A DNA stretch of 64,000 bases, taken from positions 174,637-238,636 of the forward strand of contig DCWA01000023.1 of assembly GCA_002327445.1 (NCBI GenBank), in the 5' to 3' direction. Position numbers and translations under genes: made by a program. Shown one piece after another: positions 16,798 through 24,449 of the stretch; position 1 is the first letter of the stretch, and each line of letters begins with the position of its first letter. Origin of the DNA: Desulfobacteraceae bacterium UBA2174 (GTDB taxonomy: Bacteria > Desulfobacterota > Desulfobacteria > Desulfobacterales > UBA2174). The notes beneath the pieces are model-generated. The model worked only from the letters and a program-made list of their open reading frames with translations, ran no database searches and had not been told where the DNA came from.

Positions 16798-16838
16798 AAG
16801 GACCGTAGGCAGCCCTCCGCCTGCGGTCCTTTTTGTTT
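16798..16838 (+). terminator. trp attenuator terminator
   Basis: AAGGACCGTAGGC (16798-16810) pairs with GCCTGCGGTCCTT (16819-16831), with one G-U pair, and continues into TTTTTGTTT. It lies 40 nt after the leader peptide stop and before the trpE ribosome binding site. Confidence 0.85.
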
Positions 16839-16877
16839 CAGGACCGTGGAAGCGGCGGGTGCCAAAGGAGATGGCCG

Positions 16878-18362
16878 ATGCGTCTATCGCGTTTCCCGGA
16901 TCACAAAACCTTCCTCGACCTGGCCCGGACCCACAACGTCATCCCGCTCTGCGCCGAAATCCTGGCTGACACCGACACGCCGGTGGGGCTGCTGGGAAAA
17001 TTCTACCAGGGCCAGGGTCCGGTATTTCTGCTCGAAAGCGTCGAGGGTGGAGAACGCTGGGGCCGCTACAGTTTCCTCGGCACCGCCGTGCGCTGCCATC
17101 TCAAGGTCTTCAACCGGGTGGTCCGCGTCGAGGAGAATGGCCGCAAAAAGGAAATCGTCCACCATGGGGACCCGTTGGCCGTCCTGCGGTCCCACATGGC
17201 CGCCTACCGGCCGGCCCGCCTGCCCCGCTTGCCACGGTTCTGGGGAGGCATGGTGGGATACCTCAGCTACGAGATGGTCTCGTTTTTCGAGGCCATCGAA
17301 AACCGCCTGCCGGAGGACCAGCCCCTGGCCCATTTCGTCATTCCCGAGGCTCTGGTGATCTTCGACAACCTGCGCCACACCCTCCAGTGCGTGGTGACCG
17401 CCTTTGTGCAGGATCCGGCGGCGGCGCCGGCGTCCTACGATGCGGCCTGCGACAAACTGGAAGCCCTGCTGGAGACCCTTCTCCGGCCGACGGCCACCCC
17501 GCCGGCCGCGGGGACGGCCGGACGCCTGGAGCCCGTGCTGACGGAGGAAGCGTTCCGCCAGCGCGTCTCTCGCGTCAAGGACTACATCCGGGCCGGGGAC
17601 ATCATCCAGGCAGTGATCAGCCAGCCGTTCACCTGCCCGGCGCCGGCCGATCCCTGGACCCTCTACCGGGCGCAGCGCTACGTGAACCCATCGCCCTACC
17701 TTTTTTTCATGCACCTGGACGATCTGACCCTGATCGGCTCTTCGCCGGAAACCATGGTGCGCCTGGAAAATGGTGTGGCCACCCTGCGGCCCATCGCCGG
17801 CACCCGGCCGCGGGGCCGCAACGAGCAGGAGGACCGTGCCCTGGCCGACGAATTGCTGGTGGACGAAAAGGAGCGCGCCGAGCACCTGATGCTCGTGGAC
17901 CTGGGCCGCAACGATCTGGGCCGGGTGGCCGAAACCGGAACGGTGCAGGTGACGGACCTGATGTTTGTCGAGCGCTACAGCCACGTGATGCACCTGGTTT
18001 CCAACATCGTCTGCGACCTGCGTCCGGATGGCGATGCCTGGGAGCTGATCCGGGCCACTTTTCCGGCCGGCACCCTCTCGGGAGCGCCCAAGGTGCGGGC
18101 CATGCAGATCATCGCCGAGCTGGAAACCACCCCGCGGCGCACCTACGGCGGAGCCGTGGGCTATGTGGGCTTCGGCGGCAACATGGATTTGGCCATCACC
18201 ATCCGCACCGCCTGCATCGAAGGCGATACCCTCACCGTGCGCGCCGGCGCGGGCATCGTGGCCGACAGCGACCCGGAACGCGAGCGGTTGGAGACGGTGC
18301 AGAAAGCCATGGCCATCCAGCGGGCCCTGGCGCTGGGTACGGAACAAGGGGCAAATGGATAA
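16878..18362 (+). CDS. trpE: Anthranilate synthase component I
   Basis: Converts chorismate to anthranilate with TrpG supplying ammonia. The 494-aa protein has the N-terminal feedback site for tryptophan (FLLESVEGGERWGRYSF, with the LLES Ser) and the chorismate-binding domain with SPETMVRL, ATFPAGTLSGAPKVRAM and GGAVGYVGF. The start at 16878 is chosen because GGAG lies 7 nt upstream and the family begins MRLSRFP-like; an in-frame start 15 codons earlier overlaps the terminator region. First gene of trpEGDCF and expected to be controlled by the attenuator upstream as well as by end-product inhibition. Confidence 0.96.
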   Translation: MRLSRFPDHKTFLDLARTHNVIPLCAEILADTDTPVGLLGKFYQGQGPVFLLESVEGGERWGRYSFLGTAVRCHLKVFNRVVRVEENGRKKEIVHHGDPLAVLRSHMAAYRPARLPRLPRFWGGMVGYLSYEMVSFFEAIENRLPEDQPLAHFVIPEALVIFDNLRHTLQCVVTAFVQDPAAAPASYDAACDKLEALLETLLRPTATPPAAGTAGRLEPVLTEEAFRQRVSRVKDYIRAGDIIQAVISQPFTCPAPADPWTLYRAQRYVNPSPYLFFMHLDDLTLIGSSPETMVRLENGVATLRPIAGTRPRGRNEQEDRALADELLVDEKERAEHLMLVDLGRNDLGRVAETGTVQVTDLMFVERYSHVMHLVSNIVCDLRPDGDAWELIRATFPAGTLSGAPKVRAMQIIAELETTPRRTYGGAVGYVGFGGNMDLAITIRTACIEGDTLTVRAGAGIVADSDPERERLETVQKAMAIQRALALGTEQGANG

Positions 18363-18384
18363 AAACTGAAACCGGATGCGCAAC

Positions 18385-18480
18385 TTGGTCCTTTGGGTCC
18401 CTTCGGTCCTTTGAGTCCTTTTGAACCTTTAACCTTGAACCTTGAACTTTGAACCTTGAACCCGCAACCTTGAACCCGGA
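18385..18480. repeat. Short-unit repeat between trpE and trpG
   Basis: Two merged tracts: GGTCCYTT units (18388-18420), then a TTGAACC-type heptamer tract (AACCTTGAACCTTGAACTTTG and so on). The complementary heptamer tract (GGTTCAA) lies at 28277-28335 between dctP and dctQ. Both sit inside operons in short intergenic gaps. Confidence 0.7.
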
Positions 18481-18488
18481 CTTGGGCC

Positions 18489-19079
18489 ATGATTTTGATG
18501 ATCGACAACTACGACTCGTTCACTTATAACCTGGTTCAGTATCTGCGCCAGATGGCCATGGATGTCGAGGTGGCGCGAAACGACCGGATCGACATCGAAA
18601 CCATTGCCGCTCGGCCGCCGGCGGGCATCGTCATCTCCCCCGGGCCCGGGAGGCCGGAAAACGCCGGAATCTGCATGGAACTGATCCGCCGCTTTTCCGG
18701 AAAAATTCCGATTTTGGGCGTCTGTCTGGGTCACCAGGCCATCGCCGCGGTATTCGGGGCCCGGGTGGTGGCAGCGCGCCGTCTGATGCACGGCAAAACG
18801 TCCTCCGTCACCGCCGACGGCATGGGGGTCTTCACCGGCCTGCCCAAGGTCTTCCAGGCCATGCGCTACCACTCCCTGGCCGTGGCCCGCGAGGATCTGC
18901 CCGCCTGTCTGACGATCACCGCCGAGGACGAGGAAGGCGAAATCATGGGGCTGCGGCATATCGCCCACCCCACAGAGGGGATCCAGTTTCATCCCGAATC
19001 GATCATGACGCCGGTGGGAAAACGCCTGCTGCGCAATTTCGTCAACCAGGCCAGTGGCTCCAGACCTGAAGGAAAATAG
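18489..19079 (+). CDS. trpG: Anthranilate synthase component II (glutamine amidotransferase)
   Basis: A 196-aa class I glutamine amidotransferase that hydrolyses glutamine and passes ammonia to TrpE. Starts MILMIDNYDSFTYNLVQYL as the family does; ISPGPGRPENAG forms the oxyanion strand, GVCLGHQAIAAVFG carries the nucleophilic Cys, and IQFHPESI the His-Glu pair. It is separate from TrpE and TrpD, not fused. A ggcc-type spacer rather than a clear ribosome binding site precedes the ATG; the gap from trpE is filled with short repeats. Confidence 0.96.
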   Translation: MILMIDNYDSFTYNLVQYLRQMAMDVEVARNDRIDIETIAARPPAGIVISPGPGRPENAGICMELIRRFSGKIPILGVCLGHQAIAAVFGARVVAARRLMHGKTSSVTADGMGVFTGLPKVFQAMRYHSLAVAREDLPACLTITAEDEEGEIMGLRHIAHPTEGIQFHPESIMTPVGKRLLRNFVNQASGSRPEGK

Positions 19080-19089
19080 AGGGATCGAA

Positions 19090-20106
19090 ATGTTCCGCCA
19101 ACACCTGCAGCAGATTGTCCGCCGCCAGGACCTGTCCGAGGAAGCCATGGCCGAGATGATCGGTGCCATCTTTTCCGGAGAGGTCACCGACGCCCAGATC
19201 GGCGCCTTCATGGGCGCCCTGGCCACCAAGGGCGAAACCTTCGCCGAACTGGCCGGCGCAGCACGGGCCATGCGCCGCAAGGCATTGCGTATCCAGACCG
19301 GCGCCGACACCGTGGTGGACACCTGCGGCACCGGCGGTGACGGCGCCGGCACCTTCAACATTTCCACCGCTTCCGCTTTCGTGGTGGCCGGAGCCGGGGT
19401 GACGGTCGCCAAGCACGGCAACCGTTCGGTATCGAGCCGGTGCGGCAGCGCCGATGTCCTCGAAGCGCTGGGGGTCAACCTGAACGTGACCCCGGAAGTG
19501 GTGGAGGAAGCGGTGCGGGAAATCGGCATCGGCTTCCTGTTCGCCCCTCTGTTTCACGGTGCCATGAAGTACGCCATGCGGGCACGCAAGGAAGTCGGCG
19601 TCCGCAGCATCTTCAACATGCTCGGCCCCCTGACCAATCCGGCGGCGGCCAACGTCCAGCTCCTCGGCGTCTTCGCCCCGAAGCTGACCGAGATGTTCGC
19701 CGAGGCCCTTCGGCTCCTGGGCGCCCGGCGCGCCATGGTGGTCCACGGACACGACGGCCTGGACGAAATTTCCGTTTGCGCCCCGACCCGGGTTTCGGAA
19801 CTCAACGAGGGGATGATCCGCACCTACGACATCCAACCCGAACTGTACTTCGGGGACCTGGCCGACAGCGCCGACCTGGCCGGCGGCGCACCGGCGCAAA
19901 ACGCCGCCATCCTGCAGGACATTCTCGCCGGAGCCCCCGGTCCCCGCCGCAATGTGGTGCTGATCAACGCAGGGGCGGCTCTGGTCTGCGCCGGCAAGGC
20001 CTACCGGCTCGAAGACGGTATCCGGGTGGCCGGCGAGGTCATCGACAGCGGGGCCGCAATGGCCAAACTCGATGCATTGGTTCGCTATACCCAGGAAAAC
20101 GGCTGA
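19090..20106 (+). CDS. trpD: Anthranilate phosphoribosyltransferase
   Basis: Joins anthranilate to PRPP. The 338-aa protein has VDTCGTGGDGAGTFNIST (PRPP loop), VAKHGNRSVSSRCGSADVLEALG and SIFNMLGPLTNPA. The start at 19090 (MFRQHLQ) lies 10 nt after the trpG stop with GAGGGA upstream; an in-frame ATG at 19054 inside trpG adds 12 residues without family support. Confidence 0.95.
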   Translation: MFRQHLQQIVRRQDLSEEAMAEMIGAIFSGEVTDAQIGAFMGALATKGETFAELAGAARAMRRKALRIQTGADTVVDTCGTGGDGAGTFNISTASAFVVAGAGVTVAKHGNRSVSSRCGSADVLEALGVNLNVTPEVVEEAVREIGIGFLFAPLFHGAMKYAMRARKEVGVRSIFNMLGPLTNPAAANVQLLGVFAPKLTEMFAEALRLLGARRAMVVHGHDGLDEISVCAPTRVSELNEGMIRTYDIQPELYFGDLADSADLAGGAPAQNAAILQDILAGAPGPRRNVVLINAGAALVCAGKAYRLEDGIRVAGEVIDSGAAMAKLDALVRYTQENG

Positions 20107-20120
20107 TCGGAGACAGGCCC

Positions 20121-20939
20121 ATGCCCGAGGACATTCTTTCGCGGATCGTGACCAGCAAGCAAGACGAAGTCGAAGCGGCCCGCCGGCGGGTTTCCGAGGA
20201 AACCCTGTGGGCCGAGGCCAAGGCCCGGCGCTCGTACCGGTCCTTGATCCGGCGCCTGGAAAAACCGGGGCCCAGCGGTTGCAACATCATCGCGGAAATC
20301 AAGCGCCGCAGCCCGTCCAAGGGCGCGATCCGTCCGGACCTGGATCCGGCCGGCTATGCCCGGAGATACCAGGCCGGCGGCGCGGCGGGGATCTCGGTGC
20401 TCACCGACGGCCCCTTCTTCGGCGGTTCGCTGAAGGATCTGGAGGCCGCCCGGGACGCCTGCCGGCTGCCGGTGCTGCGCAAGGACTTCGTCGTCTCTGC
20501 GTACCAGGTGGTGGAGACCGCTGCCCGGGGCGCGGATGCGGTGCTCCTCATCGCGCGGATTCTGGGCATGTCCCGTCTCCAGGAGCTGATGGCCTTGTGC
20601 ACCGAACTGCGCCTGGAAGCCCTGGTGGAAATCCACACCCTCTCCGACCTGGCCACGGCCACGGCGGCAGGGGCAAGACTCATCGGGATCAACAACCGCA
20701 ACCTGCAGACCTTCGACACCGATATCGGTACCGCGCCGGCCCTGGCCGCCCGCATGGGCCCCGGCCAGATCGTCTTGGCGGCCAGCGGGATCGAGACCCG
20801 CGAGGACATCGAACGCAATCTGCGCGCCGGCATATACAACTTCCTCGTCGGAGAGAGCCTGGTGCGCGCCGACGATCCCACGGCCGCGCTGCGCGCCCTG
20901 CGCGGCGTCGATTCGCTGGGCCGACGCACCGATGGATAG
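20121..20939 (+). CDS. trpC: Indole-3-glycerol-phosphate synthase
   Basis: Ring closure of CdRP to indole-3-glycerol phosphate. The 272-aa barrel protein starts MPEDILSRIV and has IIAEIKRRSPSKG, SVLTDGPFFGGSL, LRKDFVVSAYQV, ALVEIH, GINNRNLQTF and ASGIETREDIE. It lies 14 nt after trpD with GGAGA before the ATG and overlaps trpF by 8 nt, so it is a separate protein and not fused to TrpF as in enteric bacteria. A longer in-frame ORF inside trpD is an artefact. Confidence 0.95.
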   Translation: MPEDILSRIVTSKQDEVEAARRRVSEETLWAEAKARRSYRSLIRRLEKPGPSGCNIIAEIKRRSPSKGAIRPDLDPAGYARRYQAGGAAGISVLTDGPFFGGSLKDLEAARDACRLPVLRKDFVVSAYQVVETAARGADAVLLIARILGMSRLQELMALCTELRLEALVEIHTLSDLATATAAGARLIGINNRNLQTFDTDIGTAPALAARMGPGQIVLAASGIETREDIERNLRAGIYNFLVGESLVRADDPTAALRALRGVDSLGRRTDG

Positions 20940-21609
20940 GCCGTTTTCAGGGACGATTCAGATCAAGATCTGCGGCCTCACCCGACCGGAGGAGGCGACG
21001 GCCTGCGCGGCCCTGGGGGCCAATGCCATCGGAATGGTCTTCCATCCCCCCAGCCCGCGCCACCTGGACGATGCCGCCGCTGCCGCCATCACGGCCGCAT
21101 TACCGGAAAATGTCGCCAAAATCGGGGTCTTCGTGGATACGGCGGTGGAAACGATCCTGGAGGGGGCCCGCCGCTGCCGCCTCACCGGGGTTCAGCTCCA
21201 CGGCAACGAACCGCCGGAAACCGTTTTACGCCTGCGCGAGGCCGGATTGATGGTCATCAAGGCGTTGTTTGCCGCCCGGATGCCGGATTTGAAGGCCGCC
21301 GCCGACTACGCCCCGGACGCCTTCCTGGTGGAATGCGGCCGGGGAAAGCGGCCCGGCGGCAACGCCGAGGTCTGGAACTGGGCCGAGGCCCGCGGCCTGT
21401 CGGCATCGGTGCCGCTGGTGCTGGCCGGCGGGCTGAGCCCGGAAAACGTCGCCGAAGCCATCGCCGCCGCCGCGCCGGACGCGGTGGACGTGAGCAGCGG
21501 CGTGGAAAAGGCGCCGGGTCGCAAGGATTTGGACCGGGTGGCCGCCTTCATCCACGCGGCCCGCAAGGCCGCTACCGGCCGGGAACGGGGAGTCTTCACC
21601 CCCCGATAG
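20932..21609 (+). CDS. trpF: Phosphoribosylanthranilate isomerase
   Basis: Amadori rearrangement of PRA to CdRP. The 225-aa barrel protein starts near IQIKICGLTRPEEA with the catalytic Cys, then GMVFHPPSPRHL, IGVFVD, VQLHGNE, LAGGLSPENV and the C-terminal VDVSSGVEKAPGRKD. It overlaps trpC by 8 nt. It is the last trp gene here: the next gene (21649-22020) is unrelated and on the minus strand, so trpB and trpA must be elsewhere in the genome. Confidence 0.95.
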   Translation: MDRPFSGTIQIKICGLTRPEEATACAALGANAIGMVFHPPSPRHLDDAAAAAITAALPENVAKIGVFVDTAVETILEGARRCRLTGVQLHGNEPPETVLRLREAGLMVIKALFAARMPDLKAAADYAPDAFLVECGRGKRPGGNAEVWNWAEARGLSASVPLVLAGGLSPENVAEAIAAAAPDAVDVSSGVEKAPGRKDLDRVAAFIHAARKAATGRERGVFTPR

Positions 21610-21648
21610 GCCGCCTTGTCTTGGCGGGCGAGCACCATCCGCGCGGAC

Positions 21649-22020
21649 TCATCCCCCGGACGACTGGGCGGCGCCTTCGGGGAAAAGCACTTCGACCGTA
21701 TCCATGAACACGGTCAAGATCGGGCCAAACGCCAGGCTGCCGCCCATCAGCAGACCCACGGAGGCGGTTTCCAACAGTTCCTGCCGGGTGGCACCAGCCG
21801 CCACCGCCTGGGCGGCGCGGGCGGCCACGCAGTACTCGGAACCATGGGCGATCCCGACAGCCAAGCACATCAGGGTCTTGGTCTTGCGGTCGATGGCCCC
21901 CGGCTGCAGCGCGTTTTCATTGAGCCCGGTGAACGCCTTCAGGGTAGCCTTGTCCGCCTTGGCGAACCGGCCCACCGCTTCCTGGAATCCGTCGATAAAC
22001 TTTTGGGGATCCGAGATCAT
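21649..22020 (-). CDS. Carboxymuconolactone decarboxylase / AhpD-like family protein
   Basis: About 123 aa, all-helical family with members acting as decarboxylases or alkylhydroperoxidase-type reductases. The core GIAHGSEYCVAARAAQAVAAGATRQELLE has one Cys in the usual position but not the CxxC of AhpD, so peroxidase activity is doubtful. The start at 22020 is chosen because GGAGG lies 7 nt upstream. It lies 63 nt after the SDR gene on the same strand, and the two are probably cotranscribed. The role is not known. Confidence 0.8.
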   Translation of the reverse strand: MISDPQKFIDGFQEAVGRFAKADKATLKAFTGLNENALQPGAIDRKTKTLMCLAVGIAHGSEYCVAARAAQAVAAGATRQELLETASVGLLMGGSLAFGPILTVFMDTVEVLFPEGAAQSSGG

Positions 22021-22083
22021 GATTGTTTCCTCCTGCAAAGCCGAATCTTGCGCCAGCCGATACCGCGTCGATCGCCTCGCCGA

Positions 22084-22851
22084 CTACGCCACGTAGATCA
22101 TTTTGCGCGTCATCCCGCCGTCCACGACAAAATTTTGACCCGTGACGAAACCGGCCTCCGGAGAGGCGAGATAAGCAGCCAGCGCCGCGACGTCTGCGGG
22201 ACGCCCCACGCGCCCCACCGGATGCTGGTTGCGGTCCGCGGCGCTGTGCTGCGGCTCGCTGCGCCGGCTCGGCTTCTTCCAGTCGCCGGTCTCGATCCAC
22301 CCGGGGCTGATGCAGTTGACGCGGACCTCGGGCCCCAGGCTGACCGCCAGGCTGTGGGTTAGGGCCACGATGCCACCCTTGGAAGCCGAGTAGGGCTCGG
22401 TATCGGGTTCGGACTGCAGGGCACGGGTGGAGGCCACGGTGATGATGGCCCCCTTTGCCCGGCGGAGATGCACCGCGGCATGCTTGGCGCAGAGAAAGCA
22501 GCCAGTAAGATTGACGTCGATGACCCGCCGCCAGGCCTCCAGAGATAGCTCGGTCACCGGAACCCCCGGGTAGCCGATGCCAGCGTTGCACACCAGCACA
22601 TCCAGGCGGCCGAATCTTTCCACAACGGCGGCAACCGCTTTTTGGACCTGCTCCTCCAGGGCCACGTCGCAAACCACGGCGGCCGCAGGGCCGATCGCCC
22701 CCAGGGCCCCTTCCGCCTCCTGGCAGGCCTCCGGGTCGATGTCGGCAATCAGCACGGCGGCCCCGTCCCGCAGAAACCGCTCCGCCACGGCCCGGCCGAT
22801 CCCCTGGGCGCCGCCGGTGACCAAGACGGCACGCGTCGGCATTGGTTCCAT
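22084..22851 (-). CDS. SDR-family NAD(P)-dependent oxidoreductase
   Basis: A 255-aa classical short-chain dehydrogenase. The N-terminal Rossmann motif is TGGAQGIGRAVAERF, followed by NAGIGYPG and a catalytic region with YSASKGGIVALTHSLAV, giving the Tyr and Lys of YxxxK; the preceding strand reads VASTRALQSEPDTEPYSA. The C-terminus has FVTGQNFVVDGGMTRKM. AAAGGAAATCCG precedes the ATG. The substrate cannot be named; pairing with a CMD-like protein suggests a small catabolic or detoxifying unit. Confidence 0.9.
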   Translation of the reverse strand: MEPMPTRAVLVTGGAQGIGRAVAERFLRDGAAVLIADIDPEACQEAEGALGAIGPAAAVVCDVALEEQVQKAVAAVVERFGRLDVLVCNAGIGYPGVPVTELSLEAWRRVIDVNLTGCFLCAKHAAVHLRRAKGAIITVASTRALQSEPDTEPYSASKGGIVALTHSLAVSLGPEVRVNCISPGWIETGDWKKPSRRSEPQHSAADRNQHPVGRVGRPADVAALAAYLASPEAGFVTGQNFVVDGGMTRKMIYVA

Positions 22852-22978
22852 CGGATTTCCTTTCGTGGGCGGCCCCCCGGTATTCGGCGCAACCTCTCAC
22901 CGATCGACCGTCCATCCTCCCGGCGAAATTGAATTTCTTCAGCGTATCGACGACCGGATCGGAAAACCGGGGCGCATC

Positions 22979-23446
22979 TCATAAGGTCTCGGTGAGAGAT
23001 ACCGTCTCGGCTCCCAGCACGCGGGCGATGTCCCCGGGGGCCATCTTGAGCAGAAGACCCCGCTGCCCGGCGTTGATCATCACTTCCGTAAAGTCCAGCA
23101 AGCACTGTTCCATCAGCACTTTCATGGCCTGACGCGTGGCGAAAGGGCTGATCCCGCCCACCAGGTACCCCGTGACCCGTTCGGCGGTGGCCGCATCGGC
23201 CATGGCGGCGCGCTTGACCCCGCAGACCTTGGCCAGCTTCTTCATCGAAACCTCTCGGTCCCCCGGCATCAGCACCAGGCGATACCGATGGCCCCCGAGA
23301 TCGGCCACCAGGGTCTTGATGGTCTGTGCCAGGGGGAATCCCACGGCCCGGGCGGCGAACCGGGCCCCCTTTTCCTCATGGGCGTAGGACACCACCTCAT
23401 GGGGAATCCTCTGACGGGCAAGATAGGAAATGGCGCGAGTGCTCAT
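22979..23446 (-). CDS. ybaK: YbaK/EbsC-family aminoacyl-tRNA deacylase
   Basis: A 155-aa single-domain protein related to the editing domain of prolyl-tRNA synthetase; YbaK members hydrolyse mischarged Cys-tRNA(Pro). Family features: FPLAQTIKTLVAD with the conserved Lys, LVLMPGDREVSMKKLAKV, and the loop GYLVGGISPFATRQ. The start at 23446 (MSTRAISYL) is chosen by homology; the longer ORF adds 30 residues with no family counterpart. It is a lone gene. Confidence 0.88.
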   Translation of the reverse strand: MSTRAISYLARQRIPHEVVSYAHEEKGARFAARAVGFPLAQTIKTLVADLGGHRYRLVLMPGDREVSMKKLAKVCGVKRAAMADAATAERVTGYLVGGISPFATRQAMKVLMEQCLLDFTEVMINAGQRGLLLKMAPGDIARVLGAETVSLTETL

Positions 23447-23777
23447 GAACGTCGGGTTCCCGTTCGAAGATGGCTTGTCTGGCCGGAGCCTTTTGATCCG
23501 TTCAGGGAATATAGCCCAAAGCCGGGTCCACCTCAACGGTTTGCCTTCGGATTCGAGCAGGTGGGGTTCAGGCCGGTGGCGGTTTCGTCCGGCCGAAAGG
23601 AAGCGTCGTCGCCCGGCACGACGATCCGGGCTGGCACTTGTCCAGGCGGTCCGCGGTGGTTAATTTGGGCCGACTTGAAAGGGGGAAGAATCCCCCGGAG
23701 CCTTAAAAACGAACGGTGCGGCCGGCAGCGACCGCCTGCCACCGCCTGTTGATCCCCATGGATGGAAGGAGGTCCCC
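23447..23777. other. Intergenic region, nothing recognised
   Basis: 331 nt between the divergent YbaK gene and the 140-aa gene. It should hold both promoters. No hairpin, repeat or leader ORF stood out. Confidence 0.5.
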
Positions 23778-24200
23778 ATGAAAAACACGACCAGCCCCCA
23801 TTTGAAGGTTCAGGAACATATCGACTGCTTTGCGCAAAGCGATCCGCTCAAAGAAATGGCGACGATTCACGGCGAGACGGACGCCGAAGCGGCGGCCGTC
23901 AAGTGGCTCGCTTTGGCGACGCTCCACGGCATCAACAACAATGCGCGACGGATTTCCGTAACCCGCAACGGCGACGGGCAGGTCCGCGTCGTGGCCGAAT
24001 ACCGCGACACGGAGCTCCCTTCCCCCGGTCCGGCAACGGGTGGGCGCATCATCGAAGCCATACGGAAAATGACTTACATTGAAGCGGAAAAAGGAAAGTC
24101 CGACCTCGCCCTTGGAGTGCGCGACAGCAGCATCGATCTGAAAATCAAGGTTGAAAAGAAGGATGGCCGGGAGACCGTATCCCTGAAATTCCCCGATTAG
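23778..24200 (+). CDS. Uncharacterised 140-aa protein
   Basis: No family was recognised. The protein is soluble, without signal peptide or membrane segment; it is charged, with an acidic middle and a Lys-rich C-terminal third (KIKVEKKDGRETVSLKFPD). AAGGAGG lies 7 nt before the ATG, and a hairpin follows the stop, so a monocistronic expressed gene is likely. Confidence 0.75.
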   Translation: MKNTTSPHLKVQEHIDCFAQSDPLKEMATIHGETDAEAAAVKWLALATLHGINNNARRISVTRNGDGQVRVVAEYRDTELPSPGPATGGRIIEAIRKMTYIEAEKGKSDLALGVRDSSIDLKIKVEKKDGRETVSLKFPD

Positions 24201-24222
24201 CCATCCGGACAACCCGCCGCTG

Positions 24223-24262
24223 CACCGCCCCGGTGGAGCTGTTCCGGGGCGGTGTTCAATTG
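24223..24262 (+). terminator. Likely terminator after the 140-aa gene
   Basis: A perfect 11-bp GC-rich stem (24223-24233 with 24244-24254) around a 10-nt loop, then TTCAATT. The T tract is short, but the place right after a stop codon supports it. Confidence 0.55.
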
Positions 24263-24449
24263 CTGAAAGCCTGCCGTCACCCGAGAGGCATGGCGGGCCA
24301 GTTTCGCGCCAGATGCTTCTCGCGCTTTCTCACCGGTTTTTGCAACAAGCGCAGAATTTGTGATAACGTGCCGAAAAACCAAGCATCAAGGACCGGTCCC
24401 CGCTCCTTCGAGGGCCATTTCCGGACGGCAGGTGAATAGGAGCGCCAAC

